This document shows, in pieces, positions 24,679 to 32,574 of a stretch of DNA of 64,000 nucleotides (within the stretch, counting starts at the first letter, position 1; each line of letters opens with the position of its first letter). Source of the stretch: JASSUD01 sp031963445 (GTDB lineage: Bacteria; Pseudomonadota; Gammaproteobacteria; Burkholderiales; Burkholderiaceae); the NCBI GenBank assembly GCA_031963445.1, contig JASSUH010000001.1:1612001-1676000 (forward strand), given 5' to 3'. The translations under genes were made by a program, and so were the position numbers. The notes under the pieces were generated by a model. It was not told where the DNA came from, did no database searches, and saw only the letters and a list, made by a program, of their open reading frames with translations.

Positions 24679-26373
24679 TCATCCCACCGCATGTTCAACA
24701 ATAAGCTGCACACGACTCACACCGTTCCATATATCGCTCACTAGTCGATAAGCGATATGCGCACGAGCAGGTAATGATTCGGTGCGGTTAAACCAAATAG
24801 CTGAGTACCGTTGACGATTGCGCAATAGTTGCAGCTTTAGATGCTTATCTTTCACCAGTGCTTGTGAAGCAATCTCAAATTCTCCAGAAAAGACGGGGGC
24901 GGGAAAACCTTGGCCCCATACAGCTGCGTCAATGAGTTCGACGAACTGCGGAGTGAAGTAGGCATCTTCTAACTCGCCATCGGTTGCGAGGGTCTGTTGT
25001 AGTGGCGCGCTGCCAAGCCATTCTTGGGCGACTTCTTCAAAGGCGTCGGTAAATGTTTGGATATCGTTGGTGTGCAAGGTCAAGCCTGCTGCCATCGCAT
25101 GGCCGCCAAAGGTAATGAGTAAGTTAGGGTGGCGTTTGGAAATTAAATCTAGCGCATCGCGCAGGTGAAAGCCTGCAATTGAACGTCCCGAGCCTTTGAC
25201 GCGTGTGCCTTCTTCATCAGCTAGTGCAAAAGTGATGGCCGGCCGAAAGTAACGTTCTTTAAGGCGGGAGGCAACAATACCTATCACGCCCTGATGCCAG
25301 TTTGGATTGAAAAGGGTAAGCGTCATGCGTCCAGCAGGGGTGACCTCGGCGAGATGACTGAGCGCTTCTTGTTGCATCGATGCTTCTATTTCACGCCGGC
25401 TGCGATTCATTTCATCAAGCTGTTGGGCCAGTGCCCAAGCGCGACCGACATCGTCGGTGAGTAAACATTCAATGCCTAGAGACATATCAGATAATCGACC
25501 TGCAGCATTCAGCCGAGGCCCAAGCGCAAAACCAAGATCATAAGCCGCTGCATTGCGCGCTTCACGGCCTGCAGTGCGAAACAAGGCCGCGATGCCGGCC
25601 TGCATGCGTCCTGTGCGAATACGAGCCAAGCCTTGGGCAACCAAAATTCGATTATTGCTATCTAATTTCACCAAATCAGCGACCGTACCCAACGCGACTA
25701 AATCAAGCAAGCTATCAAGACGTGGCTCGGGTTTATCGACAAAAGCACCGCATTTTCGTAAATGCGCACGCAGCGCGAGTAACACATAAAAAATTACGCC
25801 AACACCCGCTAAATGCTTGCTACTAAAAGGGCAGTTTGGTTGATTCGGATTAACAATAGCACTCGCTTGCGGCAAATCTTGAGCGGGCAGGTGATGATCG
25901 GTAATGAGCACTTCAATGCCCAGTTGATTAGCAGCGGCTACCCCTTCAACGCTAGCAATTCCATTATCTACAGTGATTAATAAATCAGGCTTGCGGGTAG
26001 CGGCTAGCGCCACGATTTCGGGCGTTAAGCCATAACCATATTCAAAGCGATTGGGTACCAAATAATCAATCTGTGCGCCAAACGCACGTAAGCCACGCAC
26101 TGCCACTGCGCAAGCTGTCGCGCCATCGCAATCATAATCAGCAATAACCAGCATTTTTTTACCAGCAGCAAGCGCGTCAGCCAGCAAGATAGCGGCATCT
26201 TCTACTCCTTTGAGTGCAGTGGGAGGAAGCAAACGCGCAAGCTGGGTCGACGTTTCATCTGCATCGGTCACGCCACGTGCTGCGTATAGCCGAGCAAGCA
26301 CAGGGTGTAAGCCTTGGCGCATTAGTATTTCTGCGGCAGCCGGAGTATGAGAGCGGTTAACGATATGGATCAT
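24679..26373 (-). CDS. recJ: Single-stranded-DNA exonuclease RecJ
   Basis: A 5' to 3' single-strand exonuclease of recombination and mismatch repair. It is 564 residues from ATG 26373 (MIHIVNRS); an upstream TTG at 26394 is less likely. The DHH phosphoesterase motifs are present: VIADYDCDGATACAV, LITVDNGIASVEG and VLITDHHLPAQ. The DHHA1 domain has ITFGGHAMAAGL. It is complete, with an OB-fold C-terminus. It lies in the same direction as prfB but is separated from it by the toxin-antitoxin pair. Confidence 0.95.
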   Translation of the reverse strand: MIHIVNRSHTPAAAEILMRQGLHPVLARLYAARGVTDADETSTQLARLLPPTALKGVEDAAILLADALAAGKKMLVIADYDCDGATACAVAVRGLRAFGAQIDYLVPNRFEYGYGLTPEIVALAATRKPDLLITVDNGIASVEGVAAANQLGIEVLITDHHLPAQDLPQASAIVNPNQPNCPFSSKHLAGVGVIFYVLLALRAHLRKCGAFVDKPEPRLDSLLDLVALGTVADLVKLDSNNRILVAQGLARIRTGRMQAGIAALFRTAGREARNAAAYDLGFALGPRLNAAGRLSDMSLGIECLLTDDVGRAWALAQQLDEMNRSRREIEASMQQEALSHLAEVTPAGRMTLTLFNPNWHQGVIGIVASRLKERYFRPAITFALADEEGTRVKGSGRSIAGFHLRDALDLISKRHPNLLITFGGHAMAAGLTLHTNDIQTFTDAFEEVAQEWLGSAPLQQTLATDGELEDAYFTPQFVELIDAAVWGQGFPAPVFSGEFEIASQALVKDKHLKLQLLRNRQRYSAIWFNRTESLPARAHIAYRLVSDIWNGVSRVQLIVEHAVG

Positions 26374-26397
26374 GTAGCAAAATAAAAAGGTCAATTA

Positions 26398-26633
26398 AGG
26401 ATGCTCTGCATAGCCTTGTAATAAGGAATGCAGACGCAGACAGTACTCTAGCACCCAATGTAAAAAGGGGAGGTGACACCGCTAAGGACCTGTTCGGGAC
26501 CTCTAGACAGAAGGCTCGGAGAGGTGGTTGGTAGGCATGTTGGGGTGACTCATTTAATTAAATACGGAACCCCAACACAACCCACTTTTGAGAGATCATG
26601 AACAAGCTCTAAGGGCTATGCAGAGGCTCCTTA
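26398..26633. repeat. Family D palindrome with nested family A
   Basis: The outer arms TTAAGGATGCTCTGCATAGC and GCTATGCAGAGGCTCCTTAA are near-perfect inverted repeats. Between them is CCTTGTAATAAGGAATGCAG and then a family A element. The right arm contains the TAA stop of the next minus-strand gene (26631-26633). Confidence 0.7.
26482..26613. repeat. Family A palindromic repeat, copy 4
   Basis: Begins CTAAGGACCTGTTCGGGA, contains CATGTTGGGGTGACTCATTT and ACCCCAACACAACCCACTTT, and ends GAACAAGCTCTAAG. It lies wholly inside a family D palindrome, so it inserted after that element. Confidence 0.75.
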
Positions 26634-27728
26634 ATCAAGCAGTGAAGCCAACGAGCGCTGACGCCAAAATTTATATAAATCAGCGCGTGTCACTTGCAAT
26701 GTAATGTGATCATTTTCACCGCATAAAGTTAGAGCGAGTGAAGATAGCGTGCCATTTTTTAACGCTTGCAAAGCCGGTGCAAACCAATCGCGCTCAAGGA
26801 TTAGCAAAGCGTCACGTTGTGCAGATGGATCTTGCTCAATACAGGGCTGGGTAAAGTTATCAAGCTCTATCAATGTGTTTGAGTGAGCAATTGGATCTTT
26901 TACCGCCTGGGCAAGCTCATCAAAATTTGCTGGCTTGTTTGCCACCTGAGCTTGAGCCGCTAATCCTAAGCCACGTGTGGCTTGAGCGTTGGAGAAAATG
27001 TGAGTAAAAGGGCGTGCTACAGGCTGTAACGTGCCTTGCGCGTACAACCAAATCGAATTAACTGAAGGCTTGCCTTGAGCCTCGCGAGCGCGGTTAACGG
27101 GATGATCAAACCATACCATTTGCACTTCATTTTGCAGCTTTAGCCAAGCGCGTGTGCGCGGTTTAGCTTGGTCGGCTGGCGTTTTCTCAGAGGGAAGCCA
27201 AATTTCAACGTTACGCCCACTAGCTCTGAGTGGTGCAGCACTGAGCCAAACACCCAGCGCCTCACCACTGAGATACCAGCGATAAGGTGTAGGTGCAGCT
27301 AGGCTCAGACCGAACTCTGCGAAGGTAGGGCGCGCAGCCTCTAGCAGACTGAGTGCTTCGTCTTCTGTCAGATTCAGCACGGCTGGATTAGCTAGCACTA
27401 AATGATCGTGTGCTAGCTGTAAATGTATCGGCTGCACGCATGCCCAAAGAGCTGTGCCAGGTGTGCCGCCTTCAGCCAATAACATATACGGTGCAAAGGG
27501 CGTCTGCTCCGTTTCAGTCTGGCGGGGCGCTATCTGAAAGCAGCGCGCAAGCCAACTTTCATGCGGCAGCGCGTGCTGAAATTCTGCTCCGTTATAACGC
27601 TCGACTAAGGAGGCGCGGCGCAACAATTTGGCGTAAGCAGATTGCGCGAGCGTTGCTTTATCAGTTAGGCAAGTATCTAGCGCAGGCAGCGCAAAGGGCA
27701 ATAGGAAATGTAGGGTAGTGGGATGCAT
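26631..27728 (-). CDS. Conserved protein, RpfE-type/phosphoglycerate-mutase-like annotation
   Basis: A 365-residue cytoplasmic protein of a kind found beside recJ in Burkholderia, where it is often labelled RpfE-type regulator or cofactor-independent phosphoglycerate mutase. Neither function is shown by motifs here. Features seen are MHPTTLHFLLPFALPALDTC at the start, a Trp-rich middle (TALWACVQPIHLQLAHDHLV) and the C-terminal LYKFWRQRSLASLLD. The start at ATG 27728 fits this better than a start 15 codons upstream, though no Shine-Dalgarno site is visible. The stop codon lies in a family D repeat arm. Confidence 0.6.
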   Translation of the reverse strand: MHPTTLHFLLPFALPALDTCLTDKATLAQSAYAKLLRRASLVERYNGAEFQHALPHESWLARCFQIAPRQTETEQTPFAPYMLLAEGGTPGTALWACVQPIHLQLAHDHLVLANPAVLNLTEDEALSLLEAARPTFAEFGLSLAAPTPYRWYLSGEALGVWLSAAPLRASGRNVEIWLPSEKTPADQAKPRTRAWLKLQNEVQMVWFDHPVNRAREAQGKPSVNSIWLYAQGTLQPVARPFTHIFSNAQATRGLGLAAQAQVANKPANFDELAQAVKDPIAHSNTLIELDNFTQPCIEQDPSAQRDALLILERDWFAPALQALKNGTLSSLALTLCGENDHITLQVTRADLYKFWRQRSLASLLD

Positions 27729-27764
27729 AGGTTGGTATTGTATGGCAGACTGCATAGCTTGGAA

Positions 27765-27876
27765 CTTATTCACGATTTTTCTAAGAGCCTATAGTAGGTC
27801 TTTCAAAAAATTTAAATAGAGGCTGTTGGTTCGCACGTTGGGGTTCCTTCGTCACCCCAACCTACAATTTTTTTAT
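27765..27876. repeat. Family A palindromic repeat, left part
   Basis: CACGATTTTTCTAAGAGCCT, then AATAGAGGCTGTTGGTTCGC and GTTGGGGTTCCTTCGTCACC. The right arm is missing. It ends just before the lolC ribosome-binding site, in the divergent promoter region. Confidence 0.6.
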
Positions 27877-27889
27877 TTAAGGGGCGGCA

Positions 27890-29140
27890 TTGATTCCTTA
27901 CGAATGGCAAATAGGCTGGCGTTATACGCGCGCTAGTAAACGCACAACAGGTAATGGTTTTATTTCATTTATCTCGCTTATTTCAATGCTGGGTATTACG
28001 CTTGGCGTTGCTGCGTTAATTGTGGTGCTTTCTGTGATGAATGGGTTCCAGCATGAGGTGCGGGACCGCATGCTTTCTGTGCTTGCGCATATTGAGATTT
28101 TTTCGCCAAGGCATGCAATGCCTGATTGGCAGCGTACGGCAAACGAAGCGCTACGCCATCCAGAGGTGGTCGCAGCTGCTCCTTATGTTGAAGCGCAAGC
28201 TTTGTTGACCAACCGTAATGCAGTTAACGGCGTGATGTTGCGCGGCGTTGAACCGACCCTTGAGCCGCACGTTTCTAGTGTGGCAGACCAGCTAACCCAA
28301 GGCAGTTTAAGCGATTTAAAGCCAGGGAAATTTGGCGTTGTGCTGGGGGCTGATCTAGCTTTTAGCCAACATGTAGGGGTGGGGGACAAAGTGATGCTAG
28401 TCGTGCCTCAAGGCACAGTCACCCCAGCAGGCTTATTACCACGCTTAAAGCAATTTACCGTGGTTGGGATTTTTCGATCAGGGCACTACGCTTTTGATAG
28501 CGGATTGGCCTTGTTAAGCATCGCCGATGCGCAAACATTTTTACGTTTAAGTGCCCCAACTGGTGTAAGGCTGCGTCTGAAAGATATGCACCGCGCTCCC
28601 ACTGTTGCATCGGAATTGGCAGATTCTCTCTCAGGTGATTTGGCTTTAGTCGATTGGACTAAGCAAAATCAAACTTGGTTTTCTGCGGTGCAAATTGAAA
28701 AACGCATGATGTTTATTATTCTGACTTTAATTATTGCCGTCGCTGCTTTTAATCTAGTTTCTTCGCTCGTGATGACGGTCACCGATAAACAAGCCGATAT
28801 TGCGATTCTGCGTACCTTAGGCGCGCGCCCTAGCTCAATTATGAAAATCTTTATGGTGCAAGGCATGAGCATTGGCTTAGCAGGAACCTTGCTAGGCGTG
28901 ACATTAGGCTGTGTTGTTTCGCTCAGCATTCCAACTGTCGTACCGTTGATTGAACAGCTATTTGGCTGGCAATTTTTACCTTCGAGCGTCTATCTCATTA
29001 ATGAATTGCCCTCCAAACTAGAAGCGAGCGATGTGCTACGTATTGGCGCAATGTCTTTTATCTTGTCTGTGCTAGCCACTTTTTACCCAAGCTGGCGTGC
29101 GGCACGCGTGCGGCCAGCGGAGGCGCTCCGCTATGAATAA
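27890..29140 (+). CDS. lolC: Lipoprotein-releasing ABC transporter permease
   Basis: A 416-residue inner-membrane subunit of the Lol system, which releases outer-membrane lipoproteins to LolA. The start is TTG 27890 with AAGGGG ahead; no upstream in-frame ATG exists. The order is one N-terminal membrane segment (FISLISMLGITLGVAALIVV), a large periplasmic domain, then three C-terminal segments with the FtsX-like LVSSLVMTVTDKQADIAILR signature. As in many betaproteobacteria, a single LolC/E-type gene precedes lolD. It overlaps lolD by 8 bases. Confidence 0.93.
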   Translation: MIPYEWQIGWRYTRASKRTTGNGFISFISLISMLGITLGVAALIVVLSVMNGFQHEVRDRMLSVLAHIEIFSPRHAMPDWQRTANEALRHPEVVAAAPYVEAQALLTNRNAVNGVMLRGVEPTLEPHVSSVADQLTQGSLSDLKPGKFGVVLGADLAFSQHVGVGDKVMLVVPQGTVTPAGLLPRLKQFTVVGIFRSGHYAFDSGLALLSIADAQTFLRLSAPTGVRLRLKDMHRAPTVASELADSLSGDLALVDWTKQNQTWFSAVQIEKRMMFIILTLIIAVAAFNLVSSLVMTVTDKQADIAILRTLGARPSSIMKIFMVQGMSIGLAGTLLGVTLGCVVSLSIPTVVPLIEQLFGWQFLPSSVYLINELPSKLEASDVLRIGAMSFILSVLATFYPSWRAARVRPAEALRYE

Positions 29141-29846
29141 TTCAACGCATCCAGCGGACGCTACCAAGCCAAGCGTACTTGAAGCTTTTCATCTTAAAAA
29201 AACGTTTAGCCAAGCTGGCCAGCAGCTCGACATATTGCGAGATGTGCATTTGCGCGTAGCAGCAGGTGAGAAAGTGGCGATTGTGGGGGCTTCTGGGTCA
29301 GGCAAAAGCACTTTATTGCATTTGCTTGGCGGCTTGGATGACCCAAGCGCCGGTAAAGTGACGCTGGCAGGCCTGGCTTTTAGTGAGCTTGGCGAGAATG
29401 CTAAATCTCATTTACGTAACCATAAGCTTGGCTTTGTCTACCAATTTCATCATTTGCTGCCAGAATTTAGCGCTTTAGATAATGTCGCTATGCCCTTGCG
29501 TATCCGTGGAGTTAGCGTACCTGAGGCACGCGAGCAGGCGCTCTTGATGTTAGAAAAAATGGAGCTAGCGCACCGCACTAAACATCGCCCGGGCACCCTC
29601 TCTGGCGGTGAGCGTCAACGCGTTGCGCTGGCGCGTGCACTGGTGACTAACCCTGCTTGCGTGCTGGCCGATGAGCCCACCGGCAACCTTGATCGAGGTG
29701 TCGCAGAGATTGTGTTTAATCAAATGCTAAATTTATCGCAAACGATGCATACCAGCTTTGTCATCGTCACACATGATATTGAGCTGGCTGCCCGCTGCGA
29801 TCGAGTGCTGAAATTAAAAGATGGCAGTCTAATGGAACAAACCTAG
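29133..29846 (+). CDS. lolD: Lipoprotein-releasing ABC transporter ATPase
   Basis: The 237-residue ATPase of the Lol exporter. ATG 29133 overlaps the lolC stop (ATGAATAA) and has GGAGG ahead; an earlier ATG at 29097 would overlap lolC further. Walker A is GASGSGKST, the signature LSGGERQRVALARAL, Walker B ACVLADEPTGNLD and the H-loop VTHDIEL. Relatives continue with tatD and comEC; here an ankyrin gene and repeats intervene. Confidence 0.95.
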   Translation: MNNSTHPADATKPSVLEAFHLKKTFSQAGQQLDILRDVHLRVAAGEKVAIVGASGSGKSTLLHLLGGLDDPSAGKVTLAGLAFSELGENAKSHLRNHKLGFVYQFHHLLPEFSALDNVAMPLRIRGVSVPEAREQALLMLEKMELAHRTKHRPGTLSGGERQRVALARALVTNPACVLADEPTGNLDRGVAEIVFNQMLNLSQTMHTSFVIVTHDIELAARCDRVLKLKDGSLMEQT

Positions 29847-29860
29847 CTTACTGCGAATGC

Positions 29861-30012
29861 TTAAGAGCTTGTTCACGATTTTTCAAAAAAATTTTTGAAA
29901 AATCACAAATAGAAGCTGTTGGCGCCCACGTTGGGGTTCCTGCGTCACCCCAACATGCATACCAATCACCTTTAATATCTTCCTGCTTAGAGATCGTGAA
30001 CAGGCTCTAAGA
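29861..30012. repeat. Family A palindromic repeat, copy 5 (full)
   Basis: Arms TTAAGAGCTTGTTCACGAT and ATCGTGAACAGGCTCTAAG enclose CACGTTGGGGTTCCTGCGTC and ACCCCAACATGCATACCAAT. A small extra hairpin (TTTTTCAAAAAAATTTTTGA) is in the left half. Confidence 0.8.
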
Positions 30013-30086
30013 GAACCCTGAATAAACCGGGAGTGGCAGGATAATTAACTAAGGCCTCCCTTGCTCCCGATTTATTCAGCATTTCC
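30013..30086. repeat. Family C palindromic repeat, copy 1
   Basis: CCTGAATAAACCGGGAGTGG at left and CTCCCGATTTATTCAGCATT at right are inverted arms around about 30 bases. It abuts a family A element and ends at the ankyrin gene stop. Confidence 0.75.
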
Positions 30087-31469
30087 TTAAACGATATTAT
30101 TTAATGCAACACGCGTCTTAAATACACTGCTTAGAAAATGACCAAACCCACGCGTCAAGCGATTGGATTGAGATTGTTTAAGCAAAATTTGTTGTAAGTC
30201 TTTTGCCGCAGCATACTCTGGTTCAGTAGCAGCTCCGCTGGCTGAAACTTTATTAGCCTCCTGTGTAGCGGATGCAGCGCCTAAATGCATACTTTCGGGA
30301 GGAAACACTAACTTTAAAACCTGAACTGACTCATAGTCATTTTTATTTCGTGCCATATCCAGCACTGATTTCATATCCTTATTAAGAATACTAGGATCGG
30401 CGCCGTGGCTGAGCAAAATAGAGATAATTGACGCAGCATATTTGCTATTAAGCGCTCGGTGCAATGGTGTTTCTCCGTTTGCATCGGGCAAATTAGGATC
30501 AGCACCATAGGTGAGCAAAATAGGAAGAATTGACAATGCATACTCGTTATCGAGAGCGAAGTGCAATGCCGTTTCTCCATCTATATTAGGCAAATTAGGA
30601 TTAGCACCATATTTGAGTAAAGCGAGAGTGAGTAGAAAGCAATGACGCTGCTGCACTGCCCAATGGAGTGCTGTTTCTTCGGCTTCGATTGTGATTTCGT
30701 TGATCTCTATTCCTCTTACAACCATGGCGAAAATAATTCTGTCAATGACAGTTAATTCGCGCGCAAATTCATAAAGATCGCTAGCTAATAGCCTATCTTT
30801 AATGCATGGTGAAATTTGTGCGATCGTTGGGTCAATGGTTGGCCTAGATAAATCTAAAGCTCCCTGGTAAACAATGTTACACAGGGTAAATTTCTTGAAA
30901 TTAAAATTTGAAATGTGGCCACGAATTGCATTACAAAAACTTTTGATTAAACAATCAATATATTCAGTTGGGCTGACTTGATATACATTTCCAAATTTTT
31001 CTATTATTATTTCCTCTACTTTATCTATATCAATGCTATCTTTTATTAAATACGTATATTTTTTAGTAAAATAATCTATGGAATGTTTGCCAAATCTATG
31101 CGCAGATTTTTCACTCTTATGGTAAGCACTAGTTGGTGTATTAAAATTTGAAACAAAATGATGCAAAAGAGTGCGTCCATCGATATCTTGCTCAATATTC
31201 TCAAAATCTATTTCTGAACCACATAAACTTGCTTCAAGTCTATAAAGTGCTTCAATTGAAAAGGCAAAATCTGACTCCATATTTAACTGCTGCTGCGAGG
31301 GCAACAAGCCTAATGATGAAAGGGAATATTTTTCTCTCTCGCTATTAATTATTGAGATTTGTTCATCAGTTAAACTTCGCTCTTGTTCAAATTGGTGTTT
31401 AACGTAAACCCCCCTTTGAATAGAAAATGAGAAGGAAGGTGATAAGGAATAGGTGAGCACGCTGGACAT
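30087..31469 (-). CDS. Ankyrin-repeat protein
   Basis: A 460-residue protein with an unrecognised, Phe/Ile/Tyr-rich N-terminal region of about 250 residues and three to four ankyrin repeats at about 265-385. Clear repeats are TALHWAVQQRHCFLLTLALL, TALHFALDNEYALSILPILL and TPLHRALNSKYAASIISILL, each followed by YGADPNLP-type turns. The near-identical second and third units suggest recent duplication. There is no signal peptide. It lies on the opposite strand between lolD and tatD and is bracketed by repeats on both sides, which implies insertion into the conserved operon. A host-directed effector role is inferred. Confidence 0.75.
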   Translation of the reverse strand: MSSVLTYSLSPSFSFSIQRGVYVKHQFEQERSLTDEQISIINSEREKYSLSSLGLLPSQQQLNMESDFAFSIEALYRLEASLCGSEIDFENIEQDIDGRTLLHHFVSNFNTPTSAYHKSEKSAHRFGKHSIDYFTKKYTYLIKDSIDIDKVEEIIIEKFGNVYQVSPTEYIDCLIKSFCNAIRGHISNFNFKKFTLCNIVYQGALDLSRPTIDPTIAQISPCIKDRLLASDLYEFARELTVIDRIIFAMVVRGIEINEITIEAEETALHWAVQQRHCFLLTLALLKYGANPNLPNIDGETALHFALDNEYALSILPILLTYGADPNLPDANGETPLHRALNSKYAASIISILLSHGADPSILNKDMKSVLDMARNKNDYESVQVLKLVFPPESMHLGAASATQEANKVSASGAATEPEYAAAKDLQQILLKQSQSNRLTRGFGHFLSSVFKTRVALNNIV

Positions 31470-31494
31470 TAAAAGCCTCTAATTGATTTTTAAG

Positions 31495-31618
31495 GAGACA
31501 TTAAATAAATCAGGAGTAGCAAAGTAAACGACTGCGGTCTCCCGGCAAGCACCCATACCCTTTCTAGCGATGACATCCCTTACTTGCGATTTATTCTGAT
31601 TCTCCTTAAGCTTATTAT
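31495..31618. repeat. Degenerate family C repeat
   Basis: ATTAAATAAATCAGGAGTAG at left and TTGCGATTTATTCTGATTCT at right resemble family C arms at greater spacing. GTCTCCCGGCAAGCACCCAT lies between. With 30013-30086 it brackets the ankyrin gene. The remaining bases to 31770 are AT-rich with no feature seen. Confidence 0.45.
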
Positions 31619-31770
31619 CATCTGGTTTGTGAGGTTTTTTTTATAAAAAAATTCTAATGCGATAAATTACTTATATATTTAATATATTTCTTATTTAAGC
31701 CTAAGACTTTAGAATAAATTCAGCATGCTGTAGAGGCCTATTTAAAAATAGCGACGACAGATTGAATAAA

Positions 31771-32571
31771 ATGTGGATCGATACACACTGCCATCTCGAT
31801 GCAGATGAATTTGAGTCAGACCGCCAAGCAGTAGCGAAAGCCGCGTTGGCGGCTGGTGTAGGACGAATCGTTATACCCGCTGTAACGCGCAGTCGATTTG
31901 GTGCAGTGCAAACGCTAGCCGGCCAAATAGTAGGAGGTGCGTATACGCTTGGTATCCACCCACTTTTTACCTCGCAAGCGCAGGTAGAAGACCTTGAAGC
32001 GTTGCGTTTGGCTGTACAAGCTAACCTTGAAGATCCACGTTTTGTAGGAATCGGTGAAATTGGCTTAGATAATTTCATCGCTGAGCCAGATCAAGAGCGC
32101 CAACAGTTTTTTTATTTAGAACAATTAAAAATCGCGCGCGACTTTGATTTACCTGTGCTGTGCCACATACGTCGAGCGCAAGACCAGGTATTAAAGGGGT
32201 TGCGCCGTTTTGGCGTTAAGCACGGCATTGCTCATGCATTTAATGGAAGCTTTCAACAAGCCGAGGCATTTCTTACGCAAGGATTAAAACTAGGCTTTGG
32301 TGGCATGCTGACCTTTGAACGCTCTCAACAAATTCGACGCTTAGCGACTCAATTACCGCTGAGTGCGATTGTGCTAGAAACTGACGCACCTGACCTTTCA
32401 CCTGCCTGGCGCTACCGCCAGCGAAATAGCCCAACTGAAATCCCCCAGATTGCCCAAACCTTAGCCGAGTTGCGTGGCATCAGCTGCGACGAGCTAGCCC
32501 TCTGCACAACGGCTAACGCACATACTGCATTGCCCCGTTTGCATTTAAGCTATACAGGATTGATGAAATAG
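31771..32571 (+). CDS. TatD-family metal-dependent hydrolase
   Basis: A 266-residue TIM-barrel hydrolase. ATG 31771 gives the normal N-terminus MWIDTHCHLD; a TTG three codons upstream is less likely. Metal ligands are the HCH pair in DTHCHLDADE, Glu in GEIGLDNF, His in PVLCHIRRAQ, a later His in HAFNGSFQQA and Asp in LETDAPDLSP. TatD proteins are DNases/exonucleases, with roles in DNA repair and quality control. comEC follows after 3 bases, so they are probably co-transcribed, as in relatives. Confidence 0.9.
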   Translation: MWIDTHCHLDADEFESDRQAVAKAALAAGVGRIVIPAVTRSRFGAVQTLAGQIVGGAYTLGIHPLFTSQAQVEDLEALRLAVQANLEDPRFVGIGEIGLDNFIAEPDQERQQFFYLEQLKIARDFDLPVLCHIRRAQDQVLKGLRRFGVKHGIAHAFNGSFQQAEAFLTQGLKLGFGGMLTFERSQQIRRLATQLPLSAIVLETDAPDLSPAWRYRQRNSPTEIPQIAQTLAELRGISCDELALCTTANAHTALPRLHLSYTGLMK

Positions 32572-32574
32572 CTT

